Shown here: in pieces, positions 11,001-18,340 of the stretch
Position numbering within the stretch: the stretch's first letter is position 1
Layout of the letters: every line of letters begins with the position of its first letter
Assembly: GCF_018255755.1 (NCBI RefSeq)
Contig: NZ_CP073766.1
Coordinates: 186,001 to 250,000 of the forward strand
Length of the DNA: 64,000 bases
Direction of reading: 5' to 3'
Source: Chitinophaga sp. HK235
GTDB taxonomy: Bacteria; Bacteroidota; Bacteroidia; Chitinophagales; Chitinophagaceae
The notes under the pieces: model-generated
Databases searched by the model: none
The model's input: the letters and a program-made list of their open reading frames with translations, nothing else
What the model was told of the DNA's origin: nothing
Program-made: the position numbers and the translations under genes

Positions 11001-12518
11001 ATAAGTGTTTCAGATAACTTCTTTGCATTGGGAGGGCATTCCCTCAATGCCATAAAACTAATCAGGCTGATAGGCGAGGGGCTGCATTATAAGATTATCC
11101 TGAGGGATATATTTGAGTATCCCACCATACAAATGCTGGCAAAACACCTCGAAGGCAGTGAACAATACCATCCAACGGACATCGTGCCTGCGGAAGAACG
11201 GCCTTATTATGCTATCACTGCCGGTCAGCGCGCTCTCTGGCTGGCTGCGCAACAGGAGAGCAGGTCGATTGCGTATAATATGCCGGCCGCTTTTAAAGTA
11301 GTGGGCACGTTGAACAAGATCGTTTTAGAACAGGTATTTCTGGAGATACTGAAAAAGTATGATGTGTTGAGGAGCAACTTCCCGGAGGTGGAAGGGGCGC
11401 CACAACAGAAAGTTAACGTCGGTGGAAAGGTGTGCCTGTCGCTGGAAGAGTACTACCATCCGGCAGAGGCGATCATGGACGCAATGGAGGCGTATATAAA
11501 CCAGCCGTTTAATTTGGAAAGTGATACGTTGCTACGGGTCGCATTGTTTCACCGGAAAAACGGAGATGATTATCTGGTGTTCTGTACTCATCACATTATC
11601 ATGGATGGTTGGTCGCTGGAAGTGCTGATCAGAGAGGTTGTCAGCAGATACAAGACGATAAGCGGGCAGCAGCGGCGTACGGATGAGGCGCTGCGTTTTC
11701 AGTTTAAAGACTATGTGGTATGGCATCAACAGCAACTGGAGAAAAGCCGGGAGAACAACCAACGGTTCTGGAACACTTATTTGCGACAATACTTGTGGAA
11801 ACCCCTCATTCCCTATGACGTGGAATTTGCTGGGGAAAAGAACACCGGTGCTGTCTACCGTGTTGCATTTGAGTGGGTAAAGGTCGATGCGCTTAGCGCA
11901 CTGTCCGGAGAGCAGCAGGTATCCATGCATACACTTTTGCTGACAGCCTTTAATGTACTGCTGTACAGGATGTTTGGGCATACGGACATCTGTGTGGGTA
12001 TGGTAAATTCCGGGAGAACGGCGAGCGCATTGCAGGACCAGCTGGGCATGTTTGTAAAGACTTTGCCTCTGAGGACCCATGTCGATCCCCAACAGTCGTT
12101 TTCCGATATGCTGGCAGCCAGTCATAAAAATATACTGGAAACAGATGACCATCAGGACATCCCTGAGGCCATTGAAAACACCTTGCGGTTGGATGTACTG
12201 CTGGTACTGGAAAATCCCATGGCCGACTATGCCCAGATCACTATTGATAAAGATTTGCGGCTGGAGCTCCTTGAGCTGGCTAACAGGTACAGCAGGCTGC
12301 CTTTATTGATCAGCCTTGCTGTGAACGGAGATTGTTTAACAGGGAATATGTTTTATGATAAAGCCATTTATCAGGAAGAGACGATAGCCCTGATTGCGCT
12401 GAAGTATGAAAAGCTATTAACGGAGCTGCTGGTCAACCCTGACATGTCCCTTGATTCCGTTGATGTGGAGCTGGATATGGAGAAGGAGAAAAGCATAGAT
12501 ATCAGTTTTGATTTTTAG
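8088..12518 (+). CDS. Nonribosomal peptide synthetase, C-A(Gly)-T-C
   Basis: 1476 residues. The first condensation domain (about 1-440) has an intact HHIITDG at 132-138. The adenylation domain (about 460-940) has YTSGSTGNPKG near 597, YGPTE, YDTGDLGR and the A10 lysine; its pocket, aligned by eye to GrsA, reads D-I-L-Q-C-G-M-I-W-K, one residue from the well-known glycine codes DILQLGLIWK/DILQLGMIWK. The carrier domain has GGHS with Ser985. The second condensation domain (about 1040-1440) has an intact HHIIMDG at 1168-1174. The protein then stops with a short acidic tail and no adenylation, carrier or thioesterase domain. It is the last plus-strand gene of the operon, so the final C domain must work with another protein or release the chain itself. 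Confidence 0.94.
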   Translation: MRLTLPQQDVYFEQLMYPDDPIYNIGAKVAIRGNINYELFNEAYVAVINQHDVYRSILDQSEEEVTVCIQKDQALKLELVDFSTHSDADGVANAFMQEQFMIPFKLDEKKLLYRFFLVKVSEKFYYLFSVYHHIITDGWGTSLMFQRVVKNYNELAEHGKILTEYPYSYREFVADDQAYFLSEDYHKDKSYWVERFRQLPDQLFDKIKNTGKLNQSKRKEIWINRADYNQLDRMGRNLKSSTFHVILGILLLYFGRKHRKNDLAIGLPVLNRGKSVFKKMVGLFMGVSPLRMQLDPEDTFEDLVRNIRRQLQQDYRYQRFPLGKLIKELQLFHEKDRLFNMTLSYEKQNYADHFAGTETTVIPLSHQSERVALAIYIREFDESADVKIDFDYNVNYFNETSITQVVTHFERLVKAVVADPQQRLFEFQYITAAEKEYLLKTLNDTRFEYPRENTMLDLFREQVRRYPDKVALADDTGTYTYEALDAASDKIAAYLRHRTNGKIPSVTGVMMTRSARLVVTLLGILKSGNAYIPLDPSFPESRIEYIIAHSGINEVIGTHNLKGTTEGFIDIETILRHQPEPLEEWKVPAEAVAYVIYTSGSTGNPKGVAVGHRSLLNFLISMQQRPGITPDDYFFSVTTQSFDISILEFFAPLVTGATVYIASPELLADPSALIGKLEALKPTIMQATPSFYQMLYHAGWNGNSAIRILCGGDLLSEALAEKMLATTAGLWNMYGPTETTIWSACKEILQPKDASNIGSPINNTTVYILDEYRQLLPAGSVGNIYIGGDGVAQGYFKAPDLTVKRFVPSPFEADEVIYDTGDLGRWNENGEIEFFGRNDQQVKIRGYRIELGEIEAQLNQLPAVKNSVVVAKKGAAQEAFLVAYVLPEAADLDSKDIIRALQATLPAYMVPNVIISLSEFPLTPNKKVDRKALSLREITPEKSDAAPEKPATDMETVLCGYFRDVLSLRQEISVSDNFFALGGHSLNAIKLIRLIGEGLHYKIILRDIFEYPTIQMLAKHLEGSEQYHPTDIVPAEERPYYAITAGQRALWLAAQQESRSIAYNMPAAFKVVGTLNKIVLEQVFLEILKKYDVLRSNFPEVEGAPQQKVNVGGKVCLSLEEYYHPAEAIMDAMEAYINQPFNLESDTLLRVALFHRKNGDDYLVFCTHHIIMDGWSLEVLIREVVSRYKTISGQQRRTDEALRFQFKDYVVWHQQQLEKSRENNQRFWNTYLRQYLWKPLIPYDVEFAGEKNTGAVYRVAFEWVKVDALSALSGEQQVSMHTLLLTAFNVLLYRMFGHTDICVGMVNSGRTASALQDQLGMFVKTLPLRTHVDPQQSFSDMLAASHKNILETDDHQDIPEAIENTLRLDVLLVLENPMADYAQITIDKDLRLELLELANRYSRLPLLISLAVNGDCLTGNMFYDKAIYQEETIALIALKYEKLLTELLVNPDMSLDSVDVELDMEKEKSIDISFDF

Positions 12519-12551
12519 CGTCGTTTGTTCTTGCCGTCTGTAGCTGCATTA

Positions 12552-13103
12552 CTATCGGAGCATAACAGTCAGTTGCTGTAGCCGTTCTTCCCGGTCGCCC
12601 CGGTCAAAATATACATACACGTGGTAACGTTCGTAATAGAAATCCTTTTCATCTGCCTCATAGTATTGGCTATTGGCAGGGCCATGCGGGTTTTCTGTTC
12701 CCAGCTTTCCGGCCACGGTGCGACCGTTGCTCTGCAGCTGAAGACCGAAAGGTAACTGTACAGGATCGGTAGCACTGGCCTCTGGCGTAAAGAAATCTAT
12801 CCTTGTTAAATAAAGGGGGCCATTACCTACCGGATTTTTGATCCGGTAATCTGCGGGAGAAAAAATGGACTGCCCTTCCGGGTCTGATTTGCTGAGAGCC
12901 GCTGCTCTTGCGGGATCATCAAAGTCGAAAGAAAGAGCAAATCCCTGAATAAACCGTGAATGCAGATACTTCCGGACTTTCTTTTCCGGCAACAGTGGGT
13001 TAGGTAAGTGTTGCAGGTCGATATGATGGGCCGCCAAAAAGGCTTTAAAATCCGGGTGATCAACACTATAACCTAAAAACTGCAGGAGTTCCTTTCCTTT
13101 CAT
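12552..13103 (-). CDS. Protein of unknown function beside NRPS operon
   Basis: 183 residues if started at the internal ATG (MKGKELLQFLGYS) at 13103. A longer reading to 13196 adds a poorly coding N-terminus and is not preferred. There is no signal peptide or membrane segment. The N-terminal part is helical and charged; the C-terminal half is rich in aromatic and acidic residues (SQYYEADEKDFYYERYHVYVYFD) and looks like beta structure. I do not recognise the family. It is convergent with the NRPS operon and only 33 nt from it; no functional tie is evident. Confidence 0.6.
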   Translation of the reverse strand: MKGKELLQFLGYSVDHPDFKAFLAAHHIDLQHLPNPLLPEKKVRKYLHSRFIQGFALSFDFDDPARAAALSKSDPEGQSIFSPADYRIKNPVGNGPLYLTRIDFFTPEASATDPVQLPFGLQLQSNGRTVAGKLGTENPHGPANSQYYEADEKDFYYERYHVYVYFDRGDREERLQQLTVMLR

Positions 13104-13448
13104 AGTTACACATTTTTCATTTGTTGTTCCATGCAACTTACTGTTTCTTTTGTTTGTCGTACCCACTTTTTTGTAAAAATAAAATAGGTCATCCATCTCA
13201 ATAATATCCCTGATGGCCTGTCCGGTGTCGTTTTTAACGGTTTTTACCGCTTTCTACTATTCACGACACAAATGCACTCAGTGAAGAATTGATGGAGAAT
13301 GTGTAGCCTCATTTACATGGTCTTTAGAAAAAACTCCAGCACATGGATATTTGGGGTAACGGCGATGTTCCATTTTATTGTATTGGACAACGATCGGCTT
13401 CCGGGCCGTGAAAACCGCGCTGACTAACCCGGTGAAGAGCTTGAGGAT
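13104..13448. other. Intergenic, no gene seen
   Basis: This 345-nt stretch must hold the promoter for the minus-strand gene starting at 13103, but I see no clear TTTG/TAnnTTTG pair. Short ORFs (for example about 36 codons on + from 13317) have no coding character that I recognise. Confidence 0.4.
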
Positions 13449-13499
13449 GGAATAACAAAAAAGGTTGCGAGCATCGCTCGCAACCTTTTTTGTTATTCC
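13449..13499 (-). terminator. Perfect 24-bp stem, 3-nt loop terminator
   Basis: GGAATAAC-A6-GGTTGCGAGC, then the loop ATC, then the exact reverse complement. The arms carry A6 and T6 runs, so it can terminate transcription from either side. It overlaps the stop codon of the minus-strand glyoxalase-fold gene (tta at 13493-13495), for which it is the natural terminator. Confidence 0.85.
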
Positions 13500-13858
13500 T
13501 CAGACCAAACCGCCAGTTCATAACCGTCAGGGTCTGCGAAATGAAAACGTTTGCCACCAGGGAAGCGGAAGATATCCTTTACAATGGTGCCGCCTGCCGC
13601 AATGACCTGTTCTTTGGTAGTATCAAGGTCGTTGGAATAAAGGACCACCAACATAGTACCTTTTACGGGCTTTCCCGGCATGAATCCGCCATCTACATAA
13701 TCTCCTCCAAATGCAGTATAGCCAGGGCCGAAGTCGGTGAACTGCCAGCCAAAACTACTGGAGTAAAATTTCTTGGCGCGGTCAAGGTCTTCGGACAGGA
13801 ACTCGATATACTGCACCTGCTGATGTTTGTATTTACTTTTAGACGGAATGTTTGCCAT
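13493..13858 (-). CDS. VOC (glyoxalase/bleomycin resistance fold) protein
   Basis: 121 residues from the ATG at 13858 (MANIPSKSKY). The upstream extension to 13960 is low-complexity and unlikely to be coding. It shows the paired beta-alpha-beta-beta-beta modules of the vicinal oxygen chelate fold: VQYIEFLSEDLDRAKKFYSSSFGW at the start and FHFADPDGYELAVW at the end, the latter containing the usual C-terminal metal-site Glu region. These are small cytosolic enzymes or binding proteins; the substrate is unknown. It is a single gene with its own strong terminator. Confidence 0.82.
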   Translation of the reverse strand: MANIPSKSKYKHQQVQYIEFLSEDLDRAKKFYSSSFGWQFTDFGPGYTAFGGDYVDGGFMPGKPVKGTMLVVLYSNDLDTTKEQVIAAGGTIVKDIFRFPGGKRFHFADPDGYELAVWSEE

Positions 13859-14256
13859 AGAATAGATCTGTTGTTTCTTTGTGAAGAAATTGAATGAGGT
13901 TTGATTATTGTTGGATAAAAATAACAATATATACGAAAATCTCAAATTATCCTCCAACAAACATCAGCACCTATTCCTCCCGGGTATCCCCAATTTCAAC
14001 GCCCCTGATAGCGCTATTCTTCCGGGCTTACAGACCTGAAAGGCGGAAAAATAACCGATTGTCTAAATTATTGTCCCTTTTATTTTTATATAAAACCCTT
14101 TTTTAGGTATAATTTTGCGGACGCTTATACCCATCACCGTAATGCTGCTGACCTTACCAGGACAACATATTGCCGTGAGAAGGAAAATGGCAACTACCGG
14201 TTTTCCTGGAGCTTGAAAGGAAGAAGTAGATCTGTTATTCTTCAAAAGAAATAAAG
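13859..14256. other. Intergenic between divergent genes; candidate promoter
   Basis: This 398-nt AT-rich stretch separates the minus-strand VOC gene from the plus-strand SCO gene. At 14110-14117 a TAATTTTG matches the Bacteroidota -7 element (TAnnTTTG) on the plus strand, preceded by T-rich sequence around -33 without a clean TTTG. That would give a leader of about 130 nt for the SCO gene. Nothing else was seen. Confidence 0.45.
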
Positions 14257-14895
14257 ATGAAAATCATTGGTGCATTGATAGGCATGGTATTTTTTCTCTC
14301 GGTAGGCTGTCGGCGCCCGGAGGTAAGACTCCCAATACTTGGTGAACCGGTTATTACACAGCGATTGTTTAACGGAAAGATAGTTTATGATTCCGTCTTC
14401 CCAACTATTCCGGATTTTTCTTTTTGGGATCAGGATAGTACAAAAGTTAACAACCAGTCATTTTCAGGTAAAGTCTATGTAGCAGACTTCATCTTTCTGT
14501 CCTGCCCCAGTATTTGTCCTAAAATGACTGTAGAAATGAAGCGAACGTATGATTTTTTCCTCAGGGATGACCGCATACGCTTTATCTCACATACTGTCGA
14601 TCCGGAACACGATTCTATTCCCCGGCTGAAAGCATTTACCAGCAGTCTGCATATTGATAACAACAAGTGGAAGTTTGTAACTGGAAACCAGGATAGCATT
14701 TTACAGCTGGCAGAGAAAGGCTACTTTTCAAATGCCTACAAAGATAGTACTGCTCCTGGTGGTTATGTTCACAGTGGCGGATTACTTTTAATTGATAAGA
14801 ACAGACATATCAGGGGGGTATATGATGGCACCAACCCCAAGGAAACGTATAGATTGATTAACGATATAAACATTTTACTGAAAGAGCCAGCCTGA
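14257..14895 (+). CDS. SCO1/SenC-type copper chaperone lipoprotein
   Basis: 212 residues. The N-terminal signal ends in a lipobox-like SVGC (Cys18), so it is probably membrane-anchored on the periplasmic side. The thioredoxin fold carries the SCO copper motif CPSIC (Cys83, Cys87) and the third copper ligand in GYVHSGG (His172). SCO proteins deliver copper to, or keep reduced, the copper centre of respiratory oxidases and some reductases. It is followed after 5 nt by a small Cys protein and lies in the same low-GC island as two heme-containing membrane proteins, consistent with a role in respiration. Confidence 0.88.
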   Translation: MKIIGALIGMVFFLSVGCRRPEVRLPILGEPVITQRLFNGKIVYDSVFPTIPDFSFWDQDSTKVNNQSFSGKVYVADFIFLSCPSICPKMTVEMKRTYDFFLRDDRIRFISHTVDPEHDSIPRLKAFTSSLHIDNNKWKFVTGNQDSILQLAEKGYFSNAYKDSTAPGGYVHSGGLLLIDKNRHIRGVYDGTNPKETYRLINDINILLKEPA

Positions 14896-14900
14896 ACAGA

Positions 14901-15275
14901 TTGAAGCGATTTGTATCCATATTGCTTTTATGTATAATGCTTGTACAGGGTACAGGTAATTGTTGGATTGTAGCTGCATTCTATCTAAACAGGGATCGCA
15001 TTGCCGCAACTGTCTGTATAAATAGGTTTGACCTGATCCCCGTTTGTAAGGGCGTCTGTTTCCTGGAGCGTAAGTTAAATGAGAACGAAAACAGACAGGA
15101 AAAATCACCTGATATTAAATACAAGGAGATCACATTATTCTGCGTGCGTAATATAAGCATGACAGACCAACCCGTTTCCATTGAAAATCCATTTTCCTTT
15201 TGCGACTATAGATCGCCTCACTTCCCGCATTTGTATCTCTCACAGGTATTCAAGCCTCCGGTACAGCTGACATAG
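14901..15275 (+). CDS. Small Cys-containing secreted or membrane-anchored protein
   Basis: 124 residues starting with TTG, 5 nt after the SCO stop, so translationally linked. A hydrophobic N-terminus (about 4-28) is followed by a compact block with the cysteines of TVCINRFDLIPVCKGVCFL, a pattern I associate with uncharacterised Bacteroidota proteins found beside metal or respiratory genes. The spaced cysteines could bind copper or form disulfides. The function is not known; context suggests help to the SCO protein. Confidence 0.7.
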   Translation: MKRFVSILLLCIMLVQGTGNCWIVAAFYLNRDRIAATVCINRFDLIPVCKGVCFLERKLNENENRQEKSPDIKYKEITLFCVRNISMTDQPVSIENPFSFCDYRSPHFPHLYLSQVFKPPVQLT

Positions 15276-15312
15276 CCAATCATTTATTGCATTTTACATT
15301 ATTAAGCTACTC

Positions 15313-16182
15313 ATGAGTATGAAATTCAGCGAAATAGCTGTTTTGTCTACGAACATGTTGGGAGCAGGCAATGATGTTTTCTGGATTGGCAGTCTTGAAG
15401 GTATACTTGAAAAGTACCCGTTGCTGGAACGGCCCCACAGGCAATCGTTCTTTATTTTACTGTGCATTGAAAATGCACAGGGCAACGCGGTAATTGACGG
15501 TGTTGTAATCCGGATGGACCGACCCAAAATCATTTTTGTCAAACCTGGCAGTGTATTCAGTATAGACATCAACAGAACGGCCAGCGGTACAGTTATTTTT
15601 TTTACGGAAGAATTTTTTTCTTTAAGGTATAACAACAATGCACTTTTCCAATTTTCCTTCATGAATGAGGGGAATAGTAATTATGTACGCCTTGGAGAAA
15701 GCAGGGCTTCTGAGTGGAAGTCACTTTGTGGATGTATGCTGGAGGAATTTAATAGCCGGCAAAAAAATGCAGACAGTGTACTGCGATCGTTTTTAAATAT
15801 TCTTCTCTGTAAACTGGACAGACAATTTAATCCGGTTATAACAAATGAAAAATGGAATAGTAAAGAAGAAAAAATAAGGCAGCTTCATTTACTGTTAGAT
15901 GAACATTTTATTAAACACAAAATGCCTTCCTTCTATGCGGAGCAGTTAAATATTACAACGAATTATCTCAATAAAATATGTAAGAAGTATAAGGGCTTAT
16001 CCGGCGGAGAATTAATCCGGAGAAGGATCACTATTGAAGCTCAACGTTTATTGCATTATTCCACTCGTTCGGTTGCGGAAATCGCAAAAGAACTGGAGTT
16101 CGAGAGCGTTTCTTATTTCATCACTTTTTTTAAAAAGAACACTGGTGTGACGCCCGAAAACTTCAGGAAAAATCATCAGTAA
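15313..16182 (+). CDS. AraC-family transcriptional regulator
   Basis: 289 residues. The N-terminal half is a cupin-like sensing domain; the C-terminal about 100 residues form the double helix-turn-helix of AraC/XylS regulators (AEQLNITTNYLNKICKKYKGLS, then SVAEIAKELEFESVSYFITFFKKNTGVTPENFR). It lies 37 nt after the small Cys protein and upstream of the two cytochrome genes, so it may control this respiratory island. The ligand is unknown. Confidence 0.9.
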   Translation: MSMKFSEIAVLSTNMLGAGNDVFWIGSLEGILEKYPLLERPHRQSFFILLCIENAQGNAVIDGVVIRMDRPKIIFVKPGSVFSIDINRTASGTVIFFTEEFFSLRYNNNALFQFSFMNEGNSNYVRLGESRASEWKSLCGCMLEEFNSRQKNADSVLRSFLNILLCKLDRQFNPVITNEKWNSKEEKIRQLHLLLDEHFIKHKMPSFYAEQLNITTNYLNKICKKYKGLSGGELIRRRITIEAQRLLHYSTRSVAEIAKELEFESVSYFITFFKKNTGVTPENFRKNHQ

Positions 16183-16323
16183 TTACACGTATGTCCAGTT
16201 ATTCAACAAACGAAAGAATAATCATCCGGGTACAGGTAAGATCAGGTAATAGCATTAGTGTTGTAAAGAAGCCGGCTATTGTTAAACTCAACCTCAATTA
16301 ATTTTTATTTTAAAAAATGGTTT

Positions 16324-16479
16324 ATGGAAACTAATGAAGTCATAAAAAGAAATGAAATAAAATTTCGTCGCAGCAGAATACTTGTAAAGGTAATATTAGT
16401 GATACTGGTATTGTTAATGCTCATATTGCAATATGACCATATCATCAGTATACTGAAGAATTTTATCGGTGCTAATTAG
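16324..16479 (+). CDS. Small single-pass membrane protein
   Basis: 51 residues from METNEV. A longer start at 16279 is possible but the added residues look non-coding. A basic N-terminus (KRNEIKFRRSR) precedes one strongly hydrophobic helix (ILVKVILVILVLLMLILQY), giving an inside-positive single-pass topology. No family is recognised. It lies just before another tiny membrane ORF and the cytochrome genes, which suggests an accessory subunit of that complex. Confidence 0.5.
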   Translation: METNEVIKRNEIKFRRSRILVKVILVILVLLMLILQYDHIISILKNFIGAN

Positions 16480-16514
16480 AAAGCCGTATCTACTCATTTT
16501 AAAAATGACCAGCA

Positions 16515-16652
16515 ATGAAACTGATAAATGTATTTTCCAAATTTGAAAGTTTAACGAAACCGGGTCTGATTGAGACAATCATTGTAATTAACAGGATCGC
16601 CTTTGGGATTCTGCTTTTCTGTCTGTTACTTGTGCTGTCAAAGCTATTGTAG
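16515..16652 (+). CDS. Tiny membrane protein
   Basis: 45 residues, MKLINVFSKF to LLVLSKLL, with one hydrophobic helix in the second half. It starts 36 nt after the preceding small membrane ORF and is followed by a strong terminator hairpin (16732-16780). Small single-helix subunits such as CydX are typical of cytochrome bd oxidases, but this has no sequence similarity to CydX that I can see. Support is positional and compositional only. Confidence 0.42.
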   Translation: MKLINVFSKFESLTKPGLIETIIVINRIAFGILLFCLLLVLSKLL

Positions 16653-16731
16653 CCGGTTGTTTTTTCTAAATTAAAGAATGGAAAAGTTACATTAATAAGA
16701 TCGTTTTTTGAAAAACGCTTTATATATATAA

Positions 16732-16780
16732 GAAGAAGCCGGCTTGTTTAATTAAACAATTGGCTTCTTCATTTCTTTTT
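16732..16780 (+). terminator. Strong rho-independent terminator
   Basis: GAAGAAGCC (16732-16740) pairs with GGCTTCTTC (16762-16770). The inner TTGTTTAATTAAACAA is itself a perfect palindrome, and ATTTCTTTTT follows. It would end transcription from the AraC/small-ORF side before the cytochrome genes. Confidence 0.8.
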
Positions 16781-16806
16781 GGTAGGATATGTCTGCATTA
16801 GCTTTG
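16778..16806 (+). promoter_or_regulatory. Bacteroidota-type promoter for the cytochrome operon
   Basis: TTTG at 16778-16781 and TAGCTTTG at 16799-16806 (consensus TAnnTTTG), spaced 17 nt, directly after the terminator and 22 nt before the ATG at 16829. The spacing is slightly short of the usual 19-21. Confidence 0.5.
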
Positions 16807-16828
16807 CAGAGAGTAAAAATACTACCAA

Positions 16829-18313
16829 ATGGATTTTCCAATGTTTCATCTTGACTGGTTAAATGACCGGTTCCTTATTGCCATGATTGCCATCATACAT
16901 GTTTTTATTAATCATGGTTTGGCAGTTGGATTCATACCTTATATTACCTGGTTGGAGCAGAAGGGAGTGAGAATGTCTGACACTTCACAAATTACCAATC
17001 CTGCATGGGATGATATGGTGTATAAGAAAATGAAGGTTGCCTTTATTATCACCACAACGCTGGGAGCGATGACTGGTGTTGGCATCTGGTTTTCGGCAGC
17101 ACTCATTAGTCCATCTTCGATTGGAAGCCTCATCCGCGTATTTTATTTTGCCTGGTTTGTTGAGTGGTTGACGTTTGTGACAGAAGTAGTGTTAATAATG
17201 ATCTACTTTCTCACCTGGAAGAATGCAAACAGGACACTTAAATCAAAACTACGCCACATAAGGTTTGGATGGTCCCTTTCCATATTTTCCTGGATAACCA
17301 TGGCCATCATTGTTTCTATCCTGGGTTTTATGATGGACCCCGGTAACTGGGGCAGGCATCATAGTCTGCTGAATGGATTTACCAATCCCATTTATTTGCC
17401 TCAATTGTTTTTCCGCACACCGGCTGCGATGGTTCTAGGTGGTATTTTCGGTATGTTGTTAACGACCATCTTTGCAAAGAAGGATACTGCTGAAAGGAGT
17501 ATAGCATTAAAAAGTGCATCGAAATGGATATTGTTATGGGCGCCGGTAGCATTGGTGGCGGCCTATATATATTATAATGCCATGCCAGCGGCGATGCGCT
17601 TTAATATGAGTACAGCGGTGGGCACTATCGAATTCTCTCAGTACTATGAATTACTTAGTTATATCATTCCGGGCGCTGTTTCATTGGTGGTGATCATCAG
17701 TGTATGGGCATTACTGCGGCCAAGGTCAATCCGCTTTGCCTTTGTGCTGGTGCCATGCCTGGCTGCATTTGGTTTCCTTGGCATTTTCGAGCGCGTGAGA
17801 GAGTTTATCAGAAAGCCATATGTGATCGGTGGATACATGTATTCGAATCTGCTACGGGAAGAAGATTACCCGCTTTACAAAAGGGATGGTATTTTAAAAT
17901 ATGCCACCTATGCCAGTACGGTAGAGATAACAGAAGAAAATAAGCTCGCGGCCGGACGCGATGTGTTTATGCTGTCATGCAGCCGCTGTCATACCACCAA
18001 TGGTATCAACTCCATTGTAGAAGTGTTTGAGCGGGTGTATGGAGCAGGGAAACCGCTGGATGAAAAATCTATGGAAGCCTATATCCCCAATATGCATAAC
18101 GGAAGAACCTATATGCCGCCATTTCCCGGAAATAAAAAAGAGTTAAAAGCATTGGCTGCATATATAAGAAACCTTCAGCTAAGCGGAGAAGCGTTGGGTG
18201 GCGCTCAAACAGAAGGCGTAACCGTTAATCCGCAAAATAATATCCAGGCTGCCGAAGAGTTGATGAAAACTAATGAGAAGGCGATGGCTGATAATGAAAT
18301 GAATAAAAAATAG
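16829..18313 (+). CDS. CydA-like membrane subunit fused to cytochrome c
   Basis: 494 residues. About nine membrane helices (1-350) resemble subunit I of cytochrome bd oxidase: a His-rich first helix (AIIHVFINHGLAVGF, His24 and His29), the paired acidic helix FAWFVEWLTFVTEVVL, and TNPIYLPQLFFRTPAAMVLGG, which aligns with the E. coli FVHTVMAG segment but has Arg where the b558 ligand His186 is expected. From about 370 a periplasmic cytochrome c domain follows, with CSRCH (Cys384, Cys387, His388) and a likely axial Met in TYMPPFPG. This suggests a bd-superfamily member using cytochrome c rather than quinol, as described for the OR-C group. It probably works with the next gene, 27 nt away. The exact reaction (oxygen or another acceptor) is inference. 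Confidence 0.78.
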   Translation: MDFPMFHLDWLNDRFLIAMIAIIHVFINHGLAVGFIPYITWLEQKGVRMSDTSQITNPAWDDMVYKKMKVAFIITTTLGAMTGVGIWFSAALISPSSIGSLIRVFYFAWFVEWLTFVTEVVLIMIYFLTWKNANRTLKSKLRHIRFGWSLSIFSWITMAIIVSILGFMMDPGNWGRHHSLLNGFTNPIYLPQLFFRTPAAMVLGGIFGMLLTTIFAKKDTAERSIALKSASKWILLWAPVALVAAYIYYNAMPAAMRFNMSTAVGTIEFSQYYELLSYIIPGAVSLVVIISVWALLRPRSIRFAFVLVPCLAAFGFLGIFERVREFIRKPYVIGGYMYSNLLREEDYPLYKRDGILKYATYASTVEITEENKLAAGRDVFMLSCSRCHTTNGINSIVEVFERVYGAGKPLDEKSMEAYIPNMHNGRTYMPPFPGNKKELKALAAYIRNLQLSGEALGGAQTEGVTVNPQNNIQAAEELMKTNEKAMADNEMNKK

Positions 18314-18340
18314 TAGCTGAAAATTAATATTAAATCAAAC

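Noticed and set aside
13317..13440. Short plus-strand ORF before the VOC terminator
   Set aside because: About 36 codons with no motif, no start context and no neighbour that would explain it.
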